From Crossaster papposus (lineage: Eukaryota; Echinodermata; Asteroidea; Velatida; Solasteridae), in contig JBAIAA010000414.1 of assembly GCA_037893245.1 (NCBI GenBank), forward strand, positions 1,588,001 through 1,652,000: DNA of 64,000 bases. The letters run 5' to 3'. Positions 45,371 to 56,558 of the stretch are shown here, piece after piece (the stretch's first letter is position 1; every line of letters starts with the position of its first letter). The notes beneath the pieces were generated by a model, which saw only the letters and a program-made list of their open reading frames with translations, was not told the origin of the DNA and ran no database searches. The position numbers and the translations under genes are program-made.

Positions 45371-45910
45371 TTTGTACTTACATCATCGCCATCACTAACA
45401 CAAAAAAATAATACTTAAGAGTGGGTCAACGTAAATATTTAAAATAAGTGTTCTCGTCAATAATTTGTTTTTTAAATATAAAAGGACTTGGTAAGCAAGT
45501 AACGAAAATAGAACTTACATTTTGTTATGTCCTGTTTCCATGCTAACAGGCCATTTTGTGTTTTGCTTATAATTTGAAACAAATCACCCAGACAAAATGC
45601 AAATTTATAATCAACTACATGTATATCATTACAAAGAATTATCATTGCCCTTTCTTGAGAACAAAATAAAATGTTTTAAATGTCACCCTTATGTTACCCT
45701 TAGGCCAACATTGGTCTTTTTATATCTGCTGAGATAAGTTTTGGGGATTATCCTCTTTAGGCACTACTGCATCAAAAATGGTTATTTTCCCCCAAAAATG
45801 GAAAAATGAAATTTGAAGTTTCCCTTCGGTTTAAGGTAATGATACACACACAAATTGTACTTTTATGAATCCGGCTCCTTTTTTTTAATTTATAAGAGTG
45901 TATGTCTGTT
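45371..45910. other. Block W distal flank, copy 3; no gene
   Basis: Nearly identical to 36601-37136, closer than either is to the FREP1 flank. This indicates that the FREP2 and FREP3 distal flanks share a recent origin. Confidence 0.55.
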
Positions 45911-46546
45911 AATTCGTCAGCGACACCACGAACTGACTCCCAGTGGTCGCTGTTACAGAAATACAATTCGGAAAAAACGCTTTTAAAGGTTCGACACGAG
46001 TTTACTCAGTCAACAAATTCGTCTACTTGAAGGGTTTTTGTATCATTAAACGTAACAATTCGTTGACTGCTGAAACACAATCTTTATATTGTGAAAATGT
46101 GGTTAGTTAATTAATAATTAAATGATTAAGACGGGTGTCAGTTCCTGAAAACGAAAACTGTCGCGTTTTAGGAGAGTGCGCGCATACATTGCAGTGAGTG
46201 AGAGCCAGTTTGTGAAAACGAAAATTGACGCGTTAGAGTGCGCGCACACTGTGCTGGCTGTCAGTTCGTGAAAACGAAAACTGTCGCGTTTTCGGGGAGT
46301 GCGCGCACACAGTGCTTGGGTGCCGCCGTGTTGACAACATCGAGTTCTATTTATTTCGTAGACAAACGTGATACGTATACACGGCGTAATACAGCATTGC
46401 CCTGGGTACGTTGTATAGACAGTACCAATGCGCCCCCGCAATTTCGTTTTCACGAACTGACACCGAGTGCAGTGTCACTTCGTGGAACCGAAAAACGACA
46501 GAATAGACTAATTTCTGCAAAACTCCCCAATAAAAATTAGCAAATA
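45911..46546. mobile_element. P element, right-truncated copy with internal tandem repeats
   Basis: It starts at 45915 with CGTCAGCGACACCACG after AATT, as in the complete copy at 37141. It ends early at ~46546, joining a sequence (CCAATCTTAATGTTGACGC) found at 38382. The interior has about three tandem units (from ~46137, ~46205 and ~46261) of CAGTT-TGAAAACGAAAACTG, each followed by AGTGCGCGCA; the 37-kb copy has one. Confidence 0.7.
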
Positions 46547-47104
46547 AACTTTTTTTACCAATCTTAATGTTGACGCTATTACCAATATTGCGCTTAAACA
46601 CTAGCTGAAGTACCCGGTAGTCTTCTTTGGGTGATAATTCTCTAAAACGCCACGGGTCAACCCACTAAAAATTGAAAAGAAAATGAAAGATTGCATGTTG
46701 GTCATCATTTCGTCTGAAAAGTCTGAACACCTGTGAGAGAGTTTCAAGTATTTAAACAAGATTTTGAAAGTTTGGCAATGGTGATGGAGTCGGAGCCTAT
46801 AGCTAGGATTTTTGAAAACGACCTTTGTAAACTGTTGTCATCAGATGTTTTTTTTATATTAGTCGTGTCCTGTACGGACGCTCTTTCAAGTTATGAAATC
46901 TTGACTTTTTAAAGTTTAGCATCCCTCATAAAACATTTCAACCGAAATGGTCTGGTACGTATAGCAATGTGCTTTAGTTTCTGATTTGTGCAAGGAAATA
47001 AACGTTGCCGAAAGTAATGTGTTATTATTACCTCAACCAATTCAGTTCCAGAATTGTTTAGAAATATAAAAGGACGCCCATAGTTTTGACCAAGCATTCT
47101 GGAG
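46547..47104. other. FREP-distal fragments and block Z, no gene
   Basis: 46560-46855 matches 38382-38690; 46855-47060 is block Z. Nothing else is recognised. Confidence 0.5.
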
Positions 47105-48298
47105 ACAGTGACTAGTCGCCGACAACTATAAACCGCCTGTATCGAATGATTGCGCGTCAATGTTTCAGTCGCGCGACCGACTATAATAAACCAGGCTTTA
47201 CGATACTAGAGAGATTTGGCTCGGGGGTAGGCAAAGCAAGAACTTCCTATCTCAAGTAGAATTGTACAATTTCTCGGAATTTTTTTACAAATATTGTTTT
47301 TCCTCACGAGTTTTGTGCTCCTTTCTCCACGAGTCTCTAGAGAATAACCAACTTTTTCGGGGTACCATTCACCATTATTGCGGGCAGAATTGTGGACCTT
47401 TTTAACGTCGTGATTTAAGGCCCGCGGGCATGAATTTGAATTTATTAGGGCATTGTATTTAGAAAAAACGGCTTTTGTCGACATCTCACAATTAGTCCGG
47501 TTAATTTACATTAAAATAGGGGCTGACCTAGAAGTAATTGCAATATAATTAATTTTAACACTGTCACGCAGAATAACTAGGCCTATTACTCTTCGACCTA
47601 CTAAAAAAAATCGAATGTCCCCCAATGAGTGAAACAGTGATTTGTATTCACTTTTTGCTACATACCGGTACAAAATAAATGTCGTTTATGTTTTGCGTCT
47701 AAACCGTCAGAAAATATGTTCACATCACGCATGCGACACCGCGAAACTAGACTTATCACAAGCAGACGACTTTTCTGTGTCCAATTTATATCTAATGTGA
47801 CCAGCTCTGCAAAAATGAGTCTGATGTGGCATAAACAAAATTGTGTGTTCTTCATATGGCTTGAAAGAGCATCAAATAAGTTTTCGGTTTTGTCTGAAAA
47901 TGTAGATATAAAACAAGAAAAACACACACACACACACTCAAAATAATTTCCCGAAGAAAAAAAAATCACCCCTGAACATTCAATCGCCCTGTACGTGTAA
48001 ACAGTCAATGCGACATCCGACTCATTTTTGCAGAGCGGGTCATTATCTACCTTGCCACGCAATAATATTTGGTATTTTCTTTAAAACGGTGAGGAATTTT
48101 GATATTTTTGGCTGTCAGAATTATTAATTCGGTTAAAATAAATCACTTCATGTTCAATAAACCCTTTGTTTTGTAATATTTTGGCATAGATAGGGCAAAT
48201 GACAACAGAGGCGCGGACAATGATGTGACGAAGTGGCCCAATTGAACTTAAGTGTTCATGCACATAAGCACGAGCCTAAAAGAAAAGAAAAGGTGGGC
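47105..48298. repeat. Block X, copy 2 (first part)
   Basis: It is collinear with 22030-23230. It includes the second copy of the GACCCGC-ended MITE at 47799-48041 (left end GACCAGCTCTGC). No gene is called. Confidence 0.65.
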
Positions 48299-48299
48299 A

Positions 48300-48692
48300 T
48301 AATAATACTATACTATACTAATACAAATAATGTTAGTTCTTATATAACGCTTTAGACTCCCACAGTGTGGGTGTATCAAAGCGCTTTACCATTTATTATT
48401 ACCCCGGTCATCGGGCCCATGAAACATTCCAAATACCATCTCAGCTCCCTGGGGAGTATACAGCTCGATGCTGCCACTTCGGCGCAAAGTAGCTAAATCA
48501 ACCACAATAACCATCTCTGCCCTCACAGGTACCCATTTACTCCTGGGTGGAGAGAAGCAATGAGTGACAAAGTGCCTTGCCCAAGGGCACACGCACCATA
48601 GTCCCAGGCAGGACTCGAACCCACAATCTTTAGCTTTACATACAGATTACAAATTCAATGCTCCAGACCACGAGGCCACGGCACTCCACGAT
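48300..48692 (-). mobile_element. tRNA-derived SINE
   Basis: On the minus strand the head reads GCCGTGGCCTCGTGGTCTGG (A-box region), then GGTTCGAGTCCTGCC (B-box). The body contains CTCTCCACCCAGGAGTAAAT and GGGTACCTGTGAGG, and the tail AAAGCGTTATATAAGA. The same body and tail type occur in the SINE at 61133-61430. The homologous place in copy 1 (GGGCATATGTAGAGATTAT, ~23233) is uninterrupted. Target duplication not clear. Confidence 0.8.
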
Positions 48693-48780
48693 GTGGAGAT
48701 TATGTTATTGGCTGATCATTTAACATCAACATGATTAATACAAACCTGCTAAAGGGATGATTGTCACTTTTAAAACTGGA

Positions 48781-50088
48781 CATACGTATGGTGGCCCTGA
48801 AGGGACTACCCAGATCGTGAATATTGACGTCAATATTCACGACAAATTTCACGACTTTCCTCAAAGTCGCAAATATTGACGTCAATATTGACGTCAATAT
48901 TCACGACTTTCCCCAAAAGTCGCGAATATTGACGTCAAATTTGACGTCGATATTCGCGTCAAATTTCACGACTTTCCCCAAAAGTCGCGAATATTGACGT
49001 CAATATTCGCTACAAAATTCACGACTTTCCCCAAAAGTCGCGAATATTGACGTCAAATTTCACGACCGGACATAAATTTTGACGCGAATTTGTTTCCAGC
49101 AATCTAGGTTGTCTTCTTATTCATCCATGGTTTTGGTTAGTCTTGCTCCAAGACTGATTTTTTTATTTGTTCCGGGGAGCGCCGTCCGTCTATGCAGTTC
49201 ATCAATCATCAATACTCCGAAAACGGGCTTATTGAGGGCGCCCTTGATTGTCACGAGAGATCAGTGGATTTGTTTTAAAGGTATAGGTAGAATACGGTTA
49301 GGATACACCATTGGTAATTGCTTGAATTATCACGAATGGGTGGATTTTGGGGGGTTGTATTTTATAGTAAATCTCGTTTAACTGACCTTTACAATAATTT
49401 ATTGATGGCGAGAAAATCACGAAAAACTACGTTTGCTTTCAACCGCCGTCGGGCAGTTGAAAATTCTTGTTATTAAATGTATTCGGGTTTTTTGCGATCG
49501 CCGTCCGGTGATCGCGAATTAAGTTTTATAAAGAAAAAATCCGGAATAATTTAAGGATATCTTGCGCGATCATTTTGCTGGATGCCTAAAATCATAATTT
49601 ACCTTCAAATAAGTAAGATATTTCTTAATAATTCGGTAGTCAACAAATCCACTGATCTCTCGTGACAATCGAGGGCGCCTTAAGTCCGTTTTCGGAGTAT
49701 GTAGGATTAATGAACTGCATAGACAGACGGCCGGACGGCGCGCCCCGGACAAATGAACAACTCAGTCTTGGAGCAAGACTAACCAAATCCTAGCTTGCTG
49801 GAACAAAAATTCGCGTCAAAATATTCGCGACTTTGAGGAAAGTCGTGAATTTTGTCGCGAATATTGACGTCAATATTCGCGACTTTCAGGGAAAGTCGTG
49901 AAATTTGACGCGAATATCGACGTCCGAATTTAACGTAAATATTCGCGACTTTGGGGAAAGTCGTGAATATTGACGTCAATATTGACGTCAATATTCGCGA
50001 CTTTGAGGAAAGTCGTGAAATTTGTCGTGAATATTGACGTCAATATTCACGATCTGCGTATAGTCCCTTCAGGGCCACCATACATACG
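48781..50088. mobile_element. CRE-palindrome foldback element E2
   Basis: The element is 48787-50082 (1296 bp), with ends TATGGTGGCCCTGAAGGGAC and its inverse, flanked by CATACG (48781-48786, 50083-50088). The empty site in copy 1 (~23325) has one CCTACG, so the TSD is 6 bp. Arms of AATATTGACGTCAATATT palindromes are as in E1, with the inner arms CTCCAAGACTG...GAGATCAGTGGATTTG. The central M2 (49275-49645) lies in the opposite orientation to that in E1 and lacks ~45 bp at one end. Confidence 0.88.
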
Positions 50089-50830
50089 ACCATTGAAATG
50101 GCAATAACTCCGTTCCGCAACATCGTATCTCAACAATCGAGGTGTCAAAATACGCAGAACAAAATTATGCACTGTGTTATTTGCTTCGATTAATCCAGAC
50201 CCATTCGGGCCGTTATTTATTGGATACTTTTTAAGTGTCTCGATACTTTTTGTGATGAGTTTATTACATTATTATAGGTTTTTTTGTTTGCGTATGACCC
50301 CATTAAAGATGTATGTGAGTTATATCTCATAAATGCGTGAGCACATTTTGTTTAGACTTTGTTGCAACCAATCAGAAATTAGGAAACCAATTCACCTCCA
50401 AGAGCTCATCATTGAGATTTATTGACTTTGATGCCCTTCCTGAGTACGAGGTTGCAGGTGAGAGGGCAGCCATCCATACGCGTGTAAGCCCTAATTGCCT
50501 CACAGCTACTAATCACTTCGATAGAATCACATTCTCGCACACTCAACAATACTTCAAATTAATGGAGAAACAATCAATCACGGATTGGTTCTCGTCACTC
50601 AGTTTAATCAACGTCATCGGTCATTGGAACTATTTTGTGTATTGCAATAAACAAGCAAAAGTACAATGTGCATATTTGTTATCCAGCCAGAAATGTTGTT
50701 GGTACATCTTCCCATTATCTAGAAAAGAAAAAGAAATGGTGCATTTTATTTACTTTACGTTAAGCGCTGATCAAAGGACGACGACACGCCCTAAATTGTG
50801 TGTGATGTTGAAATCGAATACCATTTGATA
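50089..50830. repeat. Block X, copy 2 (second part)
   Basis: It continues copy 1 from ACGATCATTGAAATG (23328) to ~24060. The open frame 50337-50828 is longer than in copy 1 because one stop is changed (CATTAGAAC to CATTGGAAC). No domain is recognised, and base differences do not show codon constraint. Confidence 0.6.
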
Positions 50831-50947
50831 CTTGCTTTCCCCAAACAACAGCCTAATGGGGTGTACTTTATTTGTATTTTGACTGTTCGTAACAAAAAGT
50901 CAATCACATCAGTGCGACTTACTTTGGGTTTCGTTTGAACGGGTGAC

Positions 50948-51617
50948 AAATCGTTACCGTTTTCACGAAGAGGCAAATTGAGCCTTTCACGGTCTGAACA
51001 AACTTTCGAGAAAATCGCTTGTAAAGTTCGTCCTTTTTTCGTTTGGCAGTTTGAAACATAAATATTCATAGAATATACAAGATTAAGGTATCATGGGAAA
51101 GAAGAGATTTCAATCTTCTTAAATATAGCAAACGTTAGGAAAAATAGGCGATTAGTTTTGCAGAATTAATCAATTAATAGAATTGCCTCTTCGTGAAAAC
51201 AAAAAAACGATACATTAGCGAATTCGCCCGTGGCTGTAAGAGTCAGAATGTATACATTTCCCCATTGCGCCCCCAATTTGCCTCTTCGTGAAAACGCTAA
51301 AAGCCAGTACGCGCCCAATTCGCCCAATTTGCCTCTTCGTGAAAACGCTAAAGTCAATACGCGCACCAAAGTGCCCCTTCATAAACACGTTGAAGTCAAC
51401 GCTATTTCGAATTTGCCTCTTCGTGAAAACGCAAAAGTGCACTTGAGGACCAATTCGCCTATTCGTTAATTAGGTTAATTAGGATTTTAATAATTTTTGG
51501 GATGTATAACTTCACCAGGTTGTAGAAATTGCAATATTTAATCGTTTTCATTAAAAAAAATCGATTAATAGACGATTTTTCATGAAATTTGCCCCTTCGT
51601 GAAAACGGTGACGAAAT
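50948..51617. mobile_element. N element, complete copy with TSD
   Basis: The element is 50952-51613 (662 bp), with ends CGTTACCGTTTTCACGAAGA and the inverse of CGTCACCGTTTTCACGAAGG, flanked by AAAT on both sides. The interior has at least four more copies of GCCTCTTCGTGAAAACG (near 51184, 51281, 51341, 51416). It is inverted relative to the copy at 56644. No transposase. Confidence 0.75.
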
Positions 51618-51958
51618 GCTAAAAACAACACAAAATAATTAATTAAAGGGCATTATATTCTATGAAATGTTTCTGAAAGTATTCCTATACGATGGAATTG
51701 GCGTCGGGGTAATGTCAATTCAGTATTTGTGTATATTGTAAACATAAGTAGGAAGGCCACGTCTACAATGTTGCATTTCTTTCATATTAATAAGATTTTT
51801 AAACAAGATAAATTGTGCGGTAAAAACATCTTTATTATATTGTCTTCAGAGCTGAATTCATGGATTAATTTTAAGTGCTGCACGTGTCCAGTGATATAAC
51901 GTTCTGCACGACTTGCAAGTCCAAAACGAATCACGTTCATTTAGTATCGTATCGCGCT
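51618..51958. other. Non-coding; partial duplicate of 16455-16625
   Basis: 51795-51958 matches 16460-16625. The rest shows nothing I can support. Confidence 0.5.
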
Positions 51959-52326
51959 AAAGGCACGGACACCCGGGAGATTGCATATACGTTCATATCA
52001 ATTTCACGCTGGTTGTGTCCATTCTCGAAGCTTGAATAAGAAATTATGATATTGAATTAGTTCCAGTGAATCTAATGAGACGAAGAGGTAATTATCTGGT
52101 TAACTATGCCAACTCCTTCTACTGAAGGCTACATACGTTTAAAGACAGTCAAGTTGCAGCCAGGAAGGGGGGTGGGGGGGGGGGGGGGGGAAGGGGGCCC
52201 TAACAAAGTGCGCCACCAACGTTGAAATGTATCTCATTCATACTTCCACGCTCACGAGCTAGCTGCACATCTCATACAGTAAATACGTATAGATCGCTAC
52301 CTCGAAGCGCACCATTGAAACACGTA

Positions 52327-52452
52327 CAAATTTGTACTCGATGAGCTCCGTGCATCGCTCCCCGAATTCAGTGATTTCCGCTACGTCCGCAAAGCCAAGT
52401 ACACAGGCACGATCTACACGAAACTTTTTGAATTAAGAATTGGCAGAAACCA
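52327..52452 (+). pseudogene. Protein-like frame 1 in element Y
   Basis: An open frame reads Y-K-F-V-L-D-E-L-R-A-S-L-P-E-F-S, then F-R-Y-V-R-K-A-K-Y-T-G-T-I-Y-T-K-L-F-E-L-R-I-G, and stops. Composition and hydrophobic pattern look like real protein. There is no start codon in frame, and an in-frame stop lies just upstream of 52327. In the sister copy (24372-24495) one extra T breaks the frame. The origin is unknown. Confidence 0.3.
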
Positions 52453-52640
52453 TTAAAAAAACAAAACTTAAAACAAAAGTCAAATATCTAGAGGATGTAC
52501 CGAGGGATTTTTATTTAACTTTCAGGAATGAAAGATCTATTTCTAAATATTACGTTAATGGAAAAAAATCAGAGGATGAACAAACATTTTGTTCACATTA
52601 TGTCGATATTTGTAGCCATTTTAGGGGAGACGTTTTGTAA
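52440..52640 (+). pseudogene. Protein-like frame 2 in element Y
   Basis: From ATG 52440 the frame gives a Lys-rich start, then K-Y-L-E-D-V-P-R-D-F-Y-L-T-F-R-N-E-R-S and a Cys/His-containing end, stop at 52640. Another frame just downstream carries TLAAAINQRKIV before a possible 5' splice site (GGTAATATT). In the sister copy (24500-24790) the first frame is interrupted (TCTAGAGG stop) and the downstream one is open. It may be a decayed exon of the element's own gene or of a captured one. Confidence 0.3.
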
Positions 52641-52924
52641 CGAAATTCCCACTTGGACCCATACACGTTAGCTGCTGCAATAAACCAACGGAAAATTGTC
52701 GGTAATATTTTTACGCATTTTATTTAAAACTAAGCACCTCAACAATTGAAAATACTCTTACAATATAAACTATTATGTTTTCAGTGCTGTTAAAGAGAGG
52801 ATTTTTTTGTTTTTGTAATGGTCATCACCCCTTTTTAAAATGGAGTGTACCCAAACTGCGATTGCAAATGATTGCGCAACACCCCTTCCGCCCCACCACC
52901 CCCCCCCCCCCCCCCCGGTTGCAG

Positions 52925-54278
52925 CGTACTCGATAATTATAATGAGGCGAACAGCGACGTTTTATTTGCAGCGAATTTACGGTCTCGCAGCAATGAGATT
53001 TTACGAGATTTTGTGAGCATGGAGGAGCGCCCCGCGTAAATGGGCCACAATTCCATTTTCGCAGCATTGTTGGGCCAACACGAGTGTTAAGTAAAATTGT
53101 ATTAATTTCTGCGCACCGCCCGTCTATGCAGTTCATCAATCGCCAATACTCCGAAAACGGGCTCATTGAGGGCGCCTTCGATTGTCACGCGATTTGTTAA
53201 AAAACTCCGTCTTTACGCAAGAGTCGAAAGGACCCGTAAAATGCCGAGGACATGTTCTTGCAGTAAGTTCGGGAATTATAAATAATAATATCGATCAATT
53301 TAATATGTAAATTCAAAATTGTCTTGATTCTCTACATTTAAAAAAATACTTTTTAGGAAATAGTAACAAACGTTTTATTATCAAGAGGAAAAAACCCACT
53401 TATTAACAGTTTGACTGACGACTTTTTTGCAACATTCAATTTTTGTAGAATTTAACCAGGAATAATTGATACTGATATCAAACTGACTCAACAATTAAAT
53501 TTTATTTTGTTTGTTCATTTCTAATTTCGTGTTTTGTTATTAATTTTTTACTGTTTTTCTAAAATAACGTTGAAAAGTTGTGAATGAAATAAAGAGTTAA
53601 ACCAATGCATCTTTTCCTTTGCAATATCAATGCACAATTGCATTTTCTAAGCTGACGTCACGATTTCACCACGTTTTTACGCATCCCCCTATCAATTTGC
53701 GTTGCGTGCTTGTCTCACCCCCTGAACCTCCTTTACGACACGGTTTCTTGGGGAAAACTTCGCCCTCTCGTGATACTCTCTTCTCTGTGGCTCTTCGCTT
53801 CCGATCCACCCCGTGTCCCGTGTCCGCCTAATTTAGGGGGTTACTTTCGCGTGGCGGGGTATTCTGCAATTGCTTCTGCAATGCCAAAGGCACGGACAAT
53901 CGGGAGACTGCATAATTATGCGTTTATATCAATTTCACGCTGGTTGTTTCCATTCTCAAAGCTTAAATGAGAAATTAAGTCAGAGAAAAAGTTGTTTATT
54001 AAGAGGAGTCTTTACAATTATTACATCCATGCTAACAGTATTGCCTAACTTAAACATTAACGCAAATTGCTGCTAGAGGGGGCCATTTCACTTTATCATG
54101 GCTTGCTTAACCGCATTGGTTCAACGTACATGTTTCTCGATGAGCCAAACTAAAGTGTATAAACATGGGAAGAACTTGAAGATATAAAACAAAACGTCCG
54201 ATATTTATGTTTTTAAAAGAGATTCGAAAAAATATGTCTTTCAAGATATGTTAAACTCTTAATAAAGAAACATGTATC
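52925..54278. repeat. Block U, copy C
   Basis: It is homologous to 5921-7587 with a ~430-bp deletion after 53100 (CAACACGAGTGTTAAG...CGCACCGCCCGTC). It lacks both E1 and the MULE and therefore shows both empty sites. Homology to block V stops at ATGTATCCT (54279), where the tandem T units begin. Confidence 0.75.
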
Positions 54279-54975
54279 CTAGGAATAAACTCACTGTAAA
54301 GCTTTTCTATCCCGTCATTTATTTAGCGACCAAAAAGACATTTTTCTGACCACGTGACGTTGCTTTTTGTTTGTCTTTCTCCTCCCCGAATCGATTCAAG
54401 GAGTTCTTTCTGTTGGTTGGCAAAACAAACTCGTACGACCTCGCAACAATAATGGCGGATCGATCCCTCGCTCGCCCCATTCCGGTTATCGCACATTTTT
54501 TTTTATTTCCTTCTAAAACGCGCCGTACATTTCGAGACGACAACAACGCCGCCCAGATACATGTATGGTGGACAAAAAACACGCGCTCGTTGGACCATGT
54601 TTGTGTGTCCCAATTCCCCCAATGTGCCATGTTTATTTTCCAACCCACCTCCACTAATAGGTCGTCCTTTCTCGATCGATACGCTGGTGCGAAACCAATT
54701 CAAAAATCAAAACTTGGCATCATATCTGCAAGGCAACAAGTGTATAGTTGGCGTTTGAAATCAATTTTAAAAGATGGGGGAACAAATTGACGGTACCAGT
54801 TTAGGTTTGGGTTGCGTGTAAACAACTCGTATACTACAAAGGCAATAAGATAATAATAAAATTATTTGAAACAACAATTTTAAACAAAAAACGTAACCGC
54901 AGCAAACCTAGTTTTTATGTACCCCAAAGATATTAGTGTGAAAGCAAAAGTGTACTTTGTCAACATATTAAAATA

Positions 54976-55452
54976 TAGGCTGTTCTTGCTCGAATAATTT
55001 AGTATTCGGTTATTCAAAAGAGCACGTGACCAAATATTCGAAACTCACCGATCCAGTTTTACAAAGGCCAGATGCAGCTGACTTTCTCGTTGGTCAAAAG
55101 TTGCATACAAAGCTGGTTACACTTCGGTCAGCGATGAATATGAATGGTTGTTGTGTTTTGCAGTATATTTACAGTACTCGTGCATAACTGTCAGGGGACT
55201 TTACCCAGCTTAAATGAATGGGACCAATAAATAGGTGTCAACAAAACGTTACTGCCGACCGAAACAATGTCATCTGACAATTGGGGTTTAGTTGTGTACA
55301 AAAGCCGCAAGTTTAAAATTACATCACAGTCGTGTGTACACGTGCATTGTTTTTTGTCTTTCTCATACAATATTCAAACTTGCAAAAAGAGTTTCAAATA
55401 TTTCGGTTGACGATCGAATATTCGAATTTCAGTATTATTTGGCACAACCCTA
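54976..55452. mobile_element. TAGG-CTGTTCTTG-ended MITE in T1
   Basis: The left end is TAGGCTGTTCTTGCTCGAAT (TAGGGCTGT in T2) and the right end the inverse of TAGGGTTGTGCCAAATAA. Inner inverted parts contain ATTCGAATATTCG-like words. The ends resemble TAGGG-initial hAT elements, but no 8-bp duplication is visible. T2 copy: 58042-58519. Confidence 0.55.
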
Positions 55453-55579
55453 AACTGCCACCACGCTGTCAAGCTAAGCAGTGCTCGTGAACGTGTGTTT
55501 GGTGTAATTTCAAATGATAACTGCACCAGAATAACCAAACAATTCGGAGTTAAAAAAATGAATAAATATGGCTGTTAAT

Positions 55580-55800
55580 TCTTGGCAAAAATGGAATTAC
55601 TCCTTATGACTGTTGAATGCTGATGCAACGGAACATTCATTTTCGAATGAAATTGAATGAGCCGGGTATTAAATTAATTGCATTTATGTTTAAATTTGCA
55701 GAAAACCCTATTATTATAACTTCAAAAATGACAACAAGAATTGTCCAGGATATTGAATTTAATGAGATTGAGAGGTAATTTTTGCGTGGCGCAGCTTCGA
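55580..55800 (-). pseudogene. FREP deletion scar in T1
   Basis: 55580-55710 (ACTGTTGAATGCTGATGCAA to GTTTAAATTTG and GAAAACC) is the FREP 3' flank (compare 18165-18270). It is joined at ~55715 to ACAACAAGAATTGTCCAGGATATTG, the distal FREP 5' flank (compare 20005-20030). The whole coding region and ~650 bp of proximal promoter are missing between them. T2 has the same junction (58645-58870), so the deletion preceded the tandem duplication. Confidence 0.6.
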
Positions 55801-56558
55801 GTACAGAAGTAAAGCTTGAGCGATGATGTTTGAAAAGCTTGTCGTGATATTGCTCCCATTTTGTATTGCCCCCTAGAGGGGCAGATGGGGAAATATTTGG
55901 GAGAATTGTGCCTTTGATGATACAAGCATGGAATTAGGCACACAGTCAGAGTTTGTCAAGAGAAAGATATCGGGCTACAGGGCCATCGCAGATTTGAACT
56001 TTGAAGAAATTACCATTGTTTCTATAACCCTAACTCCCTTGGGTGTATAGAAGTTCATCCGTATTGGAATTGATGGGTTCAGCACTGCCATCAATGATAA
56101 GCAATACATCGTTCGGTTTCCAATCACATACTCAAGGTTGTGTCAGAGTTAGAAATAAACTCACTGTAAAGCTTTTCTATCACATCATTTATATTTCTAG
56201 ATCTTGAATAGTTTTCGAGCGTCAAAAAAACCCCGTGTTTTTTTTCTGAACACGTGAAGTTGCTTTGTTTTTGTCTTTCTCCTCCCCGAATCGATTCAAG
56301 GAGTTCTTTCTGTTGGTTGGCAAAACAAACTCGTACGACCTAGCAACAATAATGGCGGATCGATCCCTCGCTCGCCCCATTCCGGTTATCGCACATTTTT
56401 TTTTTTTTTCTTCTAAAACGCGCCGTACAGTTCGAGACGACAACAACGCCGCCCAGATACATGTATGGTGGACAAAAAACACGCGCTCGTTGGACCATGT
56501 TTGTGTGTCCCAATTCCCCCATTGTGCCATGTTTATTTTCCAACCCACCTCCACTAAG

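Larger units (their letters stand above)
52153..52924. mobile_element. Poly-G/poly-C-ended element Y, complete copy
   Basis: The element is 52160-52917 (758 bp). The left end is a G-rich run (GGAAGGGGGGTGGGG and on); the right end is the matching C-rich run (CCCCTTCCGCCCCACCACC and on). These form imperfect inverted ends of ~40 bp. GTTGCAG is duplicated on both sides (52153-52159, 52918-52924), and copy A of the block (5913-5920) has it once. The interior has two protein-like frames (52327-52452 and 52440-52640). The superfamily is not clear to me. Confidence 0.7.
54283..56152. repeat. Tandem unit T1
   Basis: The first of three tandem copies (T1 54283-56152, T2 56153-59216, T3 59217-60185) of a ~1.87-kb unit starting AATAAACTCACTGTAAAGCT. 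The frames 54371-54790 (plus) and 54319-54654 (minus) overlap head-on and have no domain. 54976-55452 is a MITE, and 55580-55800 is the scar of a deleted FREP. 55890-56150 has a good 3' splice site (TTGCCCCCTAG) before a protein-like stretch (F-V-K-R-K-I-S-G-Y-R-A-I-A-D-L) that is frame-broken in T2; it is a possible relic exon. Confidence 0.75.

Noticed and set aside
52327-52452. Resemblance of the LFELRI stretch in element Y to RelE/HigB-type proteins
   Set aside because: Too short, no start codon, no partner gene, animal context; a chance likeness cannot be excluded, so no such call is made.
54371-54790. Frames on both strands in T1/T2 (also 56265-56594)
   Set aside because: Head-on overlap, no domain, and disrupted by small indels between tandem copies.
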